Assembly (NCBI RefSeq): GCF_026914265.1
Contig: NC_069130.1
Location: 5,741,682-5,805,681 of the forward strand
Direction: 5' to 3'
DNA length: 64,000 nt
Source of the DNA: Mya arenaria
Lineage: Eukaryota; Mollusca; Bivalvia; Myida; Myidae
Position 1 is the stretch's first letter; each line of letters opens with the position of its first letter. A model generated the notes under the pieces. That model searched no databases and was not told where the DNA came from. It saw only the letters and a list, made by a program, of their open reading frames with translations. Made by a program: the position numbers and the translations under genes. Shown here piece by piece: positions 1 through 11,411 of this stretch.

Positions 1-510
1 AAGCCACGTTAACTTTCCGTCATAGTTTAAAATACTCGCCAATACAGGTTGACGTTTCATCAGGAAGTTGGAACATATTGCGCGTTGCCGCTAGCAAACT
101 TTGTGTGTTTAATGTGACATGTGATTTTCAATCGCTTTTCATTGATAATTGCAATTTAATGTAATGTTATGGTTAATGTGTGAATCGCTGTCAACTTAAA
201 TTTGTCAACAATCAATTTTAAAAATAAATCATTTTTGTGAATTTAACTTAGCGACAGGCAGATATTTTGAGCGACCCTCGCTCAGTAAAACGTGTACTTC
301 ACGTGCTGTTAAACATCACATATGGCAAAGTATAACGATAGATTACTGATTATCAATTATCCTTTACTTGAGTGTTTTAATGTTTTGCAAAATATCTTTA
401 CAAAACCCATTGAAGCGTCTGGACGATATTAGATCTTATAATCATTAGAAGTACATATAAACAATTTGCTGGTTAAATCTATGATAGAAAAATAAAGAAA
501 AAGCCTCTAC
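1..510. other. Unassigned AT-rich DNA
   Basis: No convincing coding exon, RNA gene or repeat is seen here. The stretch is AT-rich and stops are frequent in all frames. Confidence 0.5.
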
Positions 511-594
511 CGGATGTGATCCCAAGTCCACCCATTCTATCTGGCTGCTGGGACCATCATCACCACAGCCGTCCGAGCAATCCATGGTGCCAGT
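511..594 (-). CDS. Possible isolated coding exon, 28 codons
   Basis: This GC-richer island stands out from its AT-rich surroundings. On the minus strand it is bounded by an AG acceptor after an ACTATC stretch and by a GTAGAG donor, and it is 84 nt long with phase 0 at both ends. It would read TGTMDCSDGCGDDGPSS, then an IEWVDLGSHP end. I do not recognise the peptide. The polypyrimidine tract is weak and no partner exon is visible, so it may be an exon of a gene extending off the left edge, or chance. Confidence 0.35.
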
Positions 595-2038
595 CTGATA
601 GTCCTTATTTTCTTACGTTTTCGACATAAAACGTTACTTTACATTTACGTTAAAGCCACGTTACGTTGAACGTATTGTTCCGTAGTAATAACCAACGACC
701 GTGAAAACTCATTGTTGTGTGTATGCATCGCTGGACTTTAATATTAACTTGATCAAGCAAGCATTACCTGCTGTGTAGCATCACATGCTATATCAGTAAC
801 AACAGTAAAACAGTGCTGTGGTGATTTTTTTCATGACATTTACTGCCATGTATTACAAGCTGTTTCCCGAAGCCGTAAAGCATCCATTTCCCCCGAGAAA
901 TATATCATGGTTCTAAACAATAGGAAACCCCTTTCCCCCTTTAAAACAAATGGAACATATGGCTAAAGAAATATTAAAACCCCCCACTAATTTTGCGGTA
1001 TTTTCTGCTTATTTTCCCAATCAAACACAATAAAGGCACGTGCATTTTTATCAATTAGCCAAACAAAAATCACTTGAAAGAAAACTGCAATGACAAATAT
1101 ATTATTTTGCACATTACAGTTGGAAGGGCTTAATTGTTTATAAATGTAGTTTTTATTCTTTAAAACGTCTTTTAGTTAAAATGTATTAATATGCTAGTAT
1201 CAGCTAGTCGTATTGGAGAACATTTATCTGCGGGCTGGGTTTGCGTAACTAGGTACATGGGTGGCTCTCGCCCTCAAATATCTGCAACGAACGTGATTCA
1301 AATGATTTGTGCTGGAAGGGGAATGTTATGTTATTTTTTTAAAGAAAATCAAATAAAGTTCAGTGTTTAATGGCGAATCCTGCGCTCAAAACAGGAGTTT
1401 GCGTGTTACGTTTGTGGTTTGGCCCGCCTTTATTGGACGGTGTATTCTTGACATATTTGGTAGAAAAAAAACATGAAAGAGGACGGGGTGGGGTGTTAAA
1501 ATGCACCCGCTAGTGCTCTTTGTGAGGTTGTGCAATAAGAAATATGATATAAAGTTGTTGTTTTCTTTCATAATTAAGTTGACAGCTTCTTTAAAGAAAT
1601 GTCATACGTCTTTAATATCATGTTGCGTATTTGATTTGCTAAATGTACCTCGAGCGAAATAAAGCACCCATGGTAAGAAAACAAGTTGACAAAAGGGCAA
1701 TTATTTCATACATTCTTGCTTTCATTGTGAAAATTGGTATTTAAAATATTTCATCTACACAAATATAATCTAATTTTCTTGTCAAATGTTGCAGAGCCCT
1801 TCTTTAACAATCGACAGGGCGGTGGAATGATTTTGCTTTACTTAATAACAAAGCCTTTATTATAATTCCTCTATTAATCTATTCGTGGATAATTACACAT
1901 ATCTACATTGAGGCAAACTAAGTGTTTTTTAATTCGTCTTTACATGTATATCGTTATATGGACACTCATTCTTTAAATAAGCTAGACGATTTGGGGACGA
2001 CGGTGGTGACAGCGACAATGACGACAAAACGATGAAAA
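595..2038. other. Unassigned intergenic DNA
   Basis: No supported gene. Short ORFs here have no recognisable content and no flanking splice logic. Confidence 0.5.
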
Positions 2039-2045
2039 ATGATTG

Positions 2046-2077
<32 letters not shown>

Positions 2078-2400
2078 GTTGTACGTGGTAATAGGGGTGA
2101 TGGTGGTTGTAGGGGTGGTGGTGGTGGTTGTAGGGGTGGTTGTGTTTATAAATGTGTTGGTGGTGGTGATGATGTTGACAATGATTGTGGTGGTTTGATT
2201 GATGGTAGTGGTAATGATGATGATGATGATGACGACTGCGACGAAAACGACGACGACGACGACGATGATGATGATGATGATGACGATGGAGGTGGTACTC
2301 GTGGGGTGATGGTGGTATTAGTGATGATGTTGGTGGTGATGATGATATGGTGATAGTGTTGATCGGGTGGTTGTAGTGGTGGTAGTGGTGATGGTGGCGT
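2039..2400. repeat. GAT/GGT trinucleotide low-complexity tract
   Basis: Runs of GATGATGAT and GGTGGTGGT dominate, with a GACGAC segment in the middle. A 104-codon Met/Asp/Gly-rich ORF across it is a by-product of the triplet repeat. Confidence 0.9.
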
Positions 2401-2831
2401 TGTTAGTAAATAAAAGCATTCGTCATTTTCATTAAAAAAACATGCGCTTTATTTAGTTGGATATCATGTAGGGGAATAAGCTATAACTACTCATTTTTGG
2501 TCTTGGAACAATAGAACAAAGAAGTGATCTATTAAATCATTGATTCATATCAATGCATGCATTTAATCATGTAAATTGTAAGCAAGTAAGCATTATCAAA
2601 ATCGATTTCACCCAAAGAAACAGGAGACAGAGTAAAGAAAGGAAACAGCTAATTATAAAGCCACTTATCCTCGGCTGATCATTTCTCTATCCGATTTCAA
2701 TCAAACTTTATCAAACAAAAATGCTAATTTGAAACCTAGCTTGCAGACCTCTGCTCATACTAATGCCTATATCCTTATATTTCGTACACATTTCAATCAA
2801 TGATATTTAGTATTTGCTGTAGAATTGAATA

Positions 2832-3118
2832 TATGGGCGGATCCAGGAATTGGCGTTATTGGGTTCGTAACTTAGGGGCACCAGCTTTTAACATGGGCTT
2901 CTTTCTCAGAATTTAAATTTAAATGATTTAAGATTTTGGCAGGGATTGCGGAGGGTGATATTCCCATAGACAATTTAATTAATTTCTAGTCCAGAGTGGT
3001 GTATTTTGAGCGTATTTTATTATCCTTTCTTCGTATATTGAGATAAAAAGCAAACTGCGACGATTTTAGGGAGGGGGCGTGCGCACGCCGGATACGCCCT
3101 TCATTAATACGCTAGTGG
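2832..3118 (+). mobile_element. MITE-like dispersed element, copy 1
   Basis: The stretch opens with GGGCGGATCCAGG and closes near TACGCTAGTGGG. Its interior matches the element at 16,303-16,573 at several points: a 'tagtcc.ga.tggtg.attt' block, a 'gcgtattttt' block, and 'ataaaaag.aaac..' followed by 'cgattttagg'. Two diverged copies with GGATCC-containing ends suggest a non-autonomous DNA element. Confidence 0.6.
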
Positions 3119-3429
3119 GATAATACCATTCCCCATCATCAGAGGTTTGATAGTGATAAATCTAACGTTCGCATACCACCATCGTTCTGGTGTACTAGAA
3201 TGGATAATACAGACAAGTTATTATTTCATGATGTTTTTGATACATTTTAGACTTCCCACGACATCACTAGCAATTAGTAGGCAATTTGTCTCATCAGCGT
3301 TACAATGTTCACGTTAAATAACAAACGAGTCTATTCGAAATGAGTTTCTGTCTCTTCAACAACCATTGGAAATAAAAACCAGTAGTTTCATGGGCTATTC
3401 GAGATAGCTAGATCTGAGCAACCACTAGC

Positions 3430-3690
3430 ACTAGCAGCAGCAGCACCACCACCACCACCACCACAATAATAACAACAATTACACCACCAACAACAGCAAC
3501 AACAACACCACCACCAACACCAACAACAACAACAATCACGAATATTCACCTCCACCACCACCACCACCTCCACCACCACCATTACTACCACCACCACCAC
3601 CACCATCACCACCACCACCACAATAATAACAACAATTACACCACCAACAATAGCGACAATAACAACAACAACAACAACACATGGCAACAA
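3430..3690. repeat. CAC/CAA trinucleotide low-complexity tract
   Basis: Runs of CACCACCAC and CAACAACAA. They are the complement of the GGT/GTT-rich tract 1 kb upstream, so the two tracts form a loose inverted pair. Confidence 0.9.
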
Positions 3691-5498
3691 AACTAAGGGT
3701 CATGTTGATCTTGATAATTTTTCATTCTCATTTATTAGTCTTGGTTATTCTAGTATCCTAGCAAACTCGCCAAATGTGACATTTCTACAAAGCCCGAGCA
3801 GCTTTAAACGCTCTTATGCAGCGCCATTATCTTCAATAATCACAACAGTTCAATCAGATTCCTGCTGCATTGTGAATTGGTCAACATACTTACGTCTCTA
3901 AACACGACTTACCTTATTACTCTTAATAATTTCAATATTTTAGAATCACATGACCGGTAACAAAAATTGAAGTTTGGATTAACAAAAGCTTTTAAGAAAG
4001 AAAAATTTAATAACCGGATTAATCGGCCATGTATATTATTCGTGTAGATAATGTAGGATTTAAAGTCTGTAAGAGTATTAATCTTTGATACAAACTTTTC
4101 GTTATGTGGACTTTCGTCACCTATTTGTGAGTTTGGTAGTTTGGGTCAATTTAAGTTTGAAACAAATACTTAATTGCACCAGCTAGTGCTATGTATTCAG
4201 TTTAAAAAAAATAATGATCTTTAACATTTTTGAGAACATGGACTTGTGTGGCGGAATATTCTAAGGACTATATTTATCAGGTAAGATGAATGTATAGAAA
4301 AATATATCATTATATTATTATTTATAATATAATCTGAGTTATGAGGCACGAATATCAGGTAGTGACAATTGTTACACATGTATTTCAATGTTGAAATATG
4401 CTGACATTTTAAAACAATTTAGGTATTCAATGTTCAAATAAACTAGTTTTTATCATGCATTTAGCGTTAATGTTTAAAGTTGGTGTCTGGTGACCCCAAG
4501 TAAGTGTGGGACCAGTTTAAAGGGTAGAGCTTACTGTTCACGAATATGTAAAATAAATTACCGCAAATACATGATAGATACATTTATTGCAGTTGGTATT
4601 TTAGTTCTTCATTTCAGTTAAAATCAGAAGTTATGCTTATGATCTAATTTGCATTTCTTAAACTAAAACAGCTCGTTTAAGCTTTTTCGGTGGTATTTTT
4701 TCGACATATTTTTTTTCCTTTAGTTAAACCTTTCAAAAATTTCAAAGAAAACATATGGTCACCGGAATTCGTATTCACTTACCCTCTTGGGTATAAGTTT
4801 GATTTTAATTTCGTTGTAAAATTGCTATTTAAAGAGCAATAATGGTAAGAAATGCTGCAAATGATTAAAATAACATATTTTACCATGATATACACATCTT
4901 TCATCAAAGATAGTTATATGAAAGATAATATGTAACTTTCTTAAAATCACGCTCATCTGAGTCTATAGCCTCAAGACGCTAGTCCATGCGGACCCAGGCA
5001 TCCCAAACATCACATTTTCATTTGATATCTGCTACCGTAAACATTTATATTAAAGCCATAAAATGTTTATTGGCGAACTAAAAGTCCTTTACAATTGTGT
5101 TGGCTATTTTAGAAATAAGACATAGAGCTTGTATTTATTGTTGAACACGTAAACAATTTACTTTGGTATACATTTGTTTCGATCAGTTAAATGGTATTGA
5201 AGTTGTACACATTGCAAACTGTCGGACACAATGTATTGTTATTTTTATTTAAATTGTAATAATAATAATAGTTATAATATAAAAGGCCTTTAAATTTTAA
5301 ATGCCTTAACAATTAACAAATTGTGAGATATCGGTCTGTATGTTTCTTGATTGTCTTTAAACTGACGGAAAATGTGTGTTTTTAAGTGTTAAAATCTTAT
5401 GGTGTAGACTTTATTTGTAATCCTTTTTATAAACATGTTTTTGTATTGCATTTAATAGTTTGAAATCAGAGGATAATTATAATACGCACCTTTGCAAT
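3691..5498. other. Unassigned intergenic DNA
   Basis: AT-rich with no supported exon or recognisable element. A 'gtgtctggtgaccccaag' stretch near 4,483 resembles the end of the dispersed repeat at 40,165 and 51,826. Confidence 0.45.
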
Positions 5499-5660
5499 GG
5501 TAAGTAGTGATTATAATTTTCAATAATTGCAAATGATATCAATAGTTTCATCGTTTATAATATATATGGTAAGTGGTGGTTATAATTTTAAATCATTGCA
5601 AATGATATCAATAATTTTATCTTTTATATTATGTATGGTAAGTAGTGATTATAGTTTTAC
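5499..5660. repeat. 69-bp tandem repeat, about 2.3 copies
   Basis: GGTAAGTAGTGATTATA-like starts recur at 5,499, 5,568 and 5,637, giving an exact 69-bp spacing. The shared interior is 'aattgcaaatgatatcaat'. Confidence 0.85.
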
Positions 5661-6640
5661 ATTTTTACAAGAGTAGAAGACTTGAACATTAATTTTGTAT
5701 TTGCCACCTTTACTATTTGTGTACATTTCATTGTACATACTTTTGTTCATGGCTAAAGGCCTATGAACAGAACAGAACATGATAGTTTGAAAACATTCAG
5801 AAATACATGTAGTCATTATGTCTATATAAATATTATGCATAACATATTATGCATATAGATAATATAACTTTGCATGGATTGCAAAATCAAATTAGTATTA
5901 AAAATAAAGATATGAACTACACTATCAAGTATGTGGCAACGAAAGATAAGCGTGCATGATTTGTATATAGTCATAATAGAAATGGTACGTATTTCTTAAC
6001 CTTAATGCAAAATGAACATATATGACTATTTTTAATTCACTTTAACATCTTCGAATTACATTAATTCCCCAAACTTTGGTACGTTTGGGCTTTACCAGTA
6101 CTATTCATCTCTGTGTGTGTTCTTCAGTCATTATACATGTCATTATACATTGCTGATATGGCCAATGAAGACAGCACATGCCGTATTGTGTAAGATATAG
6201 CCATATATTAGAGGCTATTGTACGACTGTCGCTCTATAGGCATTAAACTATTAATATGTTCATAAAACATTTCACTTTTATATACACCGCCCATCCGTGC
6301 GCTCTTTTCAAAACATTTTCCCCAAAATGAATCAATGCACGTTTTTAATTATTTAAAAAATCATTGTTAACAATGCATTGGGTCTTTTCAAACGAAAGTT
6401 GAATGTTAGCTTTTTGAAAGATTGTTTGCCTTTCTATATTCTGTAGATGCAATATCACAACCTATTATTCCCTTATTAAAATTCCGTTTTAATGTTTAAA
6501 CAGATATTAGGAGCGTGTGTATTAAGTGCTTATATTTGGAGAGTTCTATGTTATATATATATATGAACAAACGTTTGCAAGTCAATCTTTTCGGGATCCA
6601 TTTGTCAGTCATTAAAGGAAAAAATATATAAAAAGAAATA
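5661..6640. other. Unassigned intergenic DNA
   Basis: Nothing supported beyond short ORFs without recognisable content. Confidence 0.45.
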
Positions 6641-6690
6641 GGCTGAAATAGGATTCGAACTTGCATCCAAAATAAGAGTATCAGTCGTGT
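6641..6690 (-). mobile_element. tRNA-like B-box fragment (SINE head)
   Basis: On the minus strand the sequence contains GCAAGTTCGAATCC, a good RNA polymerase III B box. The rest does not fold into a complete cloverleaf, so a SINE relic is more likely than a tRNA gene. Confidence 0.4.
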
Positions 6691-6734
6691 GAGCTTGTGA
6701 AACAAATTGTAAATACAGGATGTAGCTGTTGGAA

Positions 6735-6871
6735 CTACCCCTTGTTCGTTTACGTGACACCGGGGACCGTTGTTTTACGTGCCTCCCGGAAGACGGTCAG
6801 TATTCTAGGCATCGAACTTGCGACTCATTGGTTGGCTGTCAAATATCTTACCACTAGAACTAGAGAAAAGA
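6735..6871 (-). mobile_element. SINE copy, same family as 27,345-27,475
   Basis: It shares 'acgtgcctcccggaagacg' (here) with 'acgtccctcccggaagacg' at 27,345, then 'tcagtatt', 'cgaa.c.tgcgac' and '.ctgtca' in the same order. The minus strand carries a degenerate B box. It ends where the 64-bp array starts. Confidence 0.6.
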
Positions 6872-9105
6872 TGCCTTTAGGCATCGGTCGATTCTTAATA
6901 TAGCTATACATGGTTTATACTAGAGACTTGGAGTCAGCCTTTAGTCTTCGGTCGATTCTTAATATCTCTATACATGGTTTATACTAGAGACTTGGAGTCA
7001 GCCTTAAGTCTTCGGTCGATTCTTAATATCTTTAAACATGGTTTATACTAGAGACTTGGAGTCAGCCTTTAGTCTTCGGTCGATTCTTAATATATCTATA
7101 CATGGTTTATACTAGAGACTTGGAGTCAGCCTTTAGTCTTCGGTCGATTCTTAATATATCTATACATGGTTTATACTAGAGACTTGGAGTCAGCCTTTAG
7201 TCTTCGGTCGATTCTTAATATCTCTATACATGGCTTATACTAGAGACTTGGAGTCAGCCTTTAGACTTCAGTCGATTCTTAATATCTTTAAACATGGTTT
7301 ATACTAGAGACTTGGAGTCAGCCTTTAGTCTTCGGTCGATTCTTAATATCTCTATACATGGTTTATACTAGAGACTTTGAATCAACCTTTAGGCATCGGT
7401 CGATTCTAAATATCTCTATACATGGTTTATACTAGAGACTTTAAATCAGCCTTTAGGCATCGGTCGATTCTAAAAACCTCTATACATGGTTTATACTAGA
7501 GACTTGGAGTCAGCCTTTTGGCATCGGTCGATTCTAAATATCTCCATACATGGTTAATACTAGAGACTTAGAGTCAGCCTTTAGTCTTCGGATGATTCTA
7601 AATACCTCTATACATGGTTTATACTAGAGACTTTGGATCAGCCTTTAGGCATCGATCGATTCTAAATATCTCTATACATGGTTAATACTAGAGACTTGGA
7701 GTCAGCCTTTAGTCTTCGGATGATTCTAAATACCTCTATACATGGTTTATACTAGAGACTTTGAATCAGCCTTTAGGCATCGATCGATTCTAAATATCTC
7801 TATACATGGTTAATACTAGAGACTTTGAGTCAGCCTTTAGTCTTCGGATGATTCTAAATACCTATATACATGGTTTATACTAGAGACTTTGAATCAGCCT
7901 TTAGGCATCGATCGATTCTAAATATCTCTATACATGGTTAATACTAGAGACTTGGAGTCAGCCTTTAGTCTTCGGATGATTCTTAATATCTCTATACATG
8001 GTTTATACTAGATATTTTGAAACAGCCTTTAGGCCTCGAATTATTCTAAATACCTTTATACATGGTTTATTCTCTATACATGGTGTTTACTCTGTAAATG
8101 AATTATACTATATACATGGTTTGTAGTGGAGACTTAGAATCAGCCTTTAGGCCTCGAATGATCCTAAATATCTCTATACATGGTTTGCACTAGAGACTTT
8201 GAACCAGTCTTGAGGCCTTGGATGATTCTAAATACCTCTATACATGGTTTATACTAGAGTCTTTGAATCCGCCTTTAGGCATCGGATGATTCTGAATTTA
8301 CCTGTACATGGTTTATACTAGAGTCTTTGAATCCGCCTTTAGGGATCGGATGATTCTGAATTTACCTGTACATGGTTAATACTAGAGTCTTTGAATCAGC
8401 CTTTAGGCATCGGATGATTCTAAATACCTCTATACATGGTTAATACTAGAGACTTTGAATCCGCCTTTAGGCATCGGATGATTCTGAATTTAACTGTACA
8501 TGGTTAATACTAGAGACTTTAAATCCGCCTTTAGGCATCGGATGATTCTGAATTTACCTGTACATGGTTTATACTAGAGTCTTTGAATCCGCCTTTAGGC
8601 ATCGAATGATTCTAAATACCTTTATACATGGTTAATACTAGAGACTTTGAATCAGCCTTTAGGCATCGGATGATTCTGAATTTACCTGTACATGGTTTAT
8701 ACTAGAGACTTTGAATCCGCCTTTAGGCATCGGATGATTCTGAATTTACCTGTACATGGTTTATACTAGAGTCTTTGAATCCGCCTTTAGGCCTCGGATG
8801 ATTCCAAATTCCTCTATACATGGTTAATACTAGAGACTTTGAATCAGCCTTTAGGCCTCGGAAGATTCCAAATATCTCTATACATGGTTTATACTAGAGT
8901 CTTTGAATCCGCCTTTAGGCATCGGATGATTCTGAATTTACCTGTACATGGTTTATACTAGAGTCTTTGAATCCGCCTTTAGGCCTCGGATGATTCCAAA
9001 TACCTCTATACATCATTTATACCAGATACTTGGAATCAGCGTTAAGGCCTCGGAAGATTCTGAATTTACCTGTACATGGTTCATACTAGAGACTAGGAAT
9101 CCACC
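6872..9105. repeat. 64-bp satellite array, about 35 copies
   Basis: CATGGTTTATACTAGAGAC recurs at exactly 64-bp steps (for example 6,909, 6,973 and 7,037). Three sequence types follow one another: 'agtcttcggtcgattctta' units to about 7,360, a mixed region to about 8,030, and 'ggcatcggatgattctgaa' units from about 8,120. A disordered patch lies at 8,040-8,120. In 7,583-7,970 two unit types alternate as a 128-bp dimer. Confidence 0.95.
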
Positions 9106-9690
9106 TTTGAACTGGGCTGTCACCGATTTCCCACTGCCCATAAAGTGGGAACCAAGTGTTACTGATGAAATGTGTGCTTGAGAAATATATTGTTATCCAT
9201 TGTTGTCCATAACGCACCCGTGACGTCATAAATATCTGACGACGACAGGGATGACACGAAAATCAATTTCAGCTTAAATTTACCAGATACAAATCTCGTT
9301 GATACAACACCAAGTTGAAACAACACTATCATATTTCATAATTTTACGGTTGATGGAAAATATTAATTAATTATCAAATAGTTAATAAAACTCCGCGTCG
9401 GCTTTGTAGTTTTTTATATGAGATTTGATAAAACACTTCATAATCGATTGACCTTTAATCTAAGTTATAACAGTACATAAACTAAAAGTTTGAAAGGCTA
9501 AAAGTAATCCCTCAGATTGTTTCGTTTGGACGCTAAGACCTACTGACACTCATCGTTAGAAAGGGAATTCTACTCAGACAAGTCATACTTGAACTTTAGA
9601 AGAAAATAAATCTTTACAGATTAAAACTATTTAAACAATTTTAAAATACAATGTAGTTTTATAGAGAACAATTCCGAATCCGGCTTTTAC
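9106..9690. other. Unique spacer between two satellite arrays
   Basis: About 585 bp of non-repetitive AT-rich DNA separates the 64-bp and 18/20-bp arrays. No gene is seen. Confidence 0.6.
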
Positions 9691-11370
9691 CGACTCAATT
9701 AAATAGCTCATTGCATAATCCATGCCCATAGCCCAATCTTGTTGCTCATAACCCAATACAATTATCCACGACCCAATCCAGTTGCCTCATACACCATCCA
9801 GTTGTTCATAGCCAAATTCATGTGCTCTTAGCCAACCCAATTGTCCATTACACAATCCATGTCTTCAAAGCAAATTCAGTTCCTCATAGTCCAACCCAAT
9901 TCCTTACAACCCAATTCAATTGCTTAAAGCAAAATCTAATTGCTTAAAGCCCAATCTAATACTTAAGCCCAATCTAATACTTAAGCCCAATCTAATACTT
10001 AAGCCCAATCTAATTGCTTAAAGCCCAATCGAATACTTAAGCCCAATCTAATACTTAAGCCCAATCTAATTGCTTAAAGCCCAATCTAATACTTAAGCCC
10101 AATCTAATACTTAAGCCCAATCTAATACTTAAGCCCAATCTAATACTTAAGCCCAATCTAATAATTAAGCCCAATCTAATTGCTTAAAGCCCAATTTAAT
10201 AATTAAGCCCAATCTAATACTTAAGCCCAATCTAATAATTAAGCCCAATCTAATACTTAAGCCCAATCTAATATTTAAGCCCAATCTAATACTTAAGCCC
10301 AATCTAATACTTAAGCCCAATCTAATACTTAAGCCCAATCTAATAATTAAGCCCAATCTAATACTTAAGCCCAATCTAATACTTAAGCCCAATCTAATAC
10401 TTAAGCCCAATCTAATAATTAAGCACAATCTAATACTTAAGCCCAATCTAATACTTAAGCCCAATCTAATACTTAAGCCCAATCTAATACTTAAGCCCAA
10501 TCTAATACTTAAGCCCAATCTAATTGCTAAAAGCCCAATCTAATTGCTTAAAGCCCAATCTAATACTTAAGCCCAATCTAATAATTAAGCCCAATCTAAT
10601 ACTTAAGCCCAATCTAATTGCTTAAAGCCCAATCTAATACTTAAGCCCAATCTAATTGCTTAAAGCCCAATCTAATACTTAAGCCCAATATTACTTAAGC
10701 CCAATCTAATTGCTTAAAGCCCAATCTAATACTTAAGCCCAATCTAATACTTAAGCCCAATCTAATACTTAAGCCCAATCTAATTGCTTAAAGCCCAATC
10801 TAATACTTAAGCCCAATCTAATTGCTTAAAGCCCAATCTAATACTTAAGCCCAATCTAATACTTAAGCCCAATCTAATTGCTTAAAGCCCAATCTAATAC
10901 TTAAGCCCAATCTAATACTTAAGCCCAATCTAATTGCTTAAAGCCCAATCTAATACTTAAGCCCAATCTTATATTTAAGTCCAATCTAATAATTAAGCCC
11001 AATCTAATACTTAAGCCCAATCTAATACTTAAGCCCAATCTAATTGCTTAAAGCCCAATCTAATACTTAAGTCCAATCTTATTGCTTAAAGCCCAATCTA
11101 ATACTTAAGCCCAATCTAATAATTAAGCCCAATATAATACTTAAGCCCAATCTAATAATTAAGCCCAATCTAATACTTAAGCCCAATCTAATTGCTTAAA
11201 GCCCAATCTAATACTTAAGCCCAATCTAATACTTAAGCCCAATCTAATACTTAAGCCCAATCTAATTGCTTAAAGCCCAATCTAATTGTTCAAAGTTCAA
11301 TCGCATTGCTTGAAGTCCAACCCTATTGTCCATTGCCCAATACTGTTGCTCACAGCCCAATCCAGCAAAA
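9691..11370. repeat. 18/20-bp satellite with degenerate edges
   Basis: The core (about 9,920-11,290) is TAATACTTAAGCCCAATC repeated at 18 bp, mixed with a 20-bp form, TAATTGCTTAAAGCCCAATC. Both flanks (9,691-9,920 and 11,290-11,370) hold longer, diverged units such as 'ttgctcatagcccaatcc'. The 18-bp unit is open on the minus strand, giving a spurious GLSIRL-repeat ORF. Confidence 0.95.
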
Positions 11371-11411
11371 TCGAATGGCACATTGATCACTGCAAATGTT
11401 CAAAGCTCAAC

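Noticed and set aside
2039..2353. Met/Asp-rich 104-codon ORF
   Set aside because: It is a GAT/GGT trinucleotide tract with no coding support.
10165..10518. 117-codon GLSIRL-repeat ORF
   Set aside because: By-product of the 18-bp satellite, with frame lost whenever a 20-bp unit occurs.
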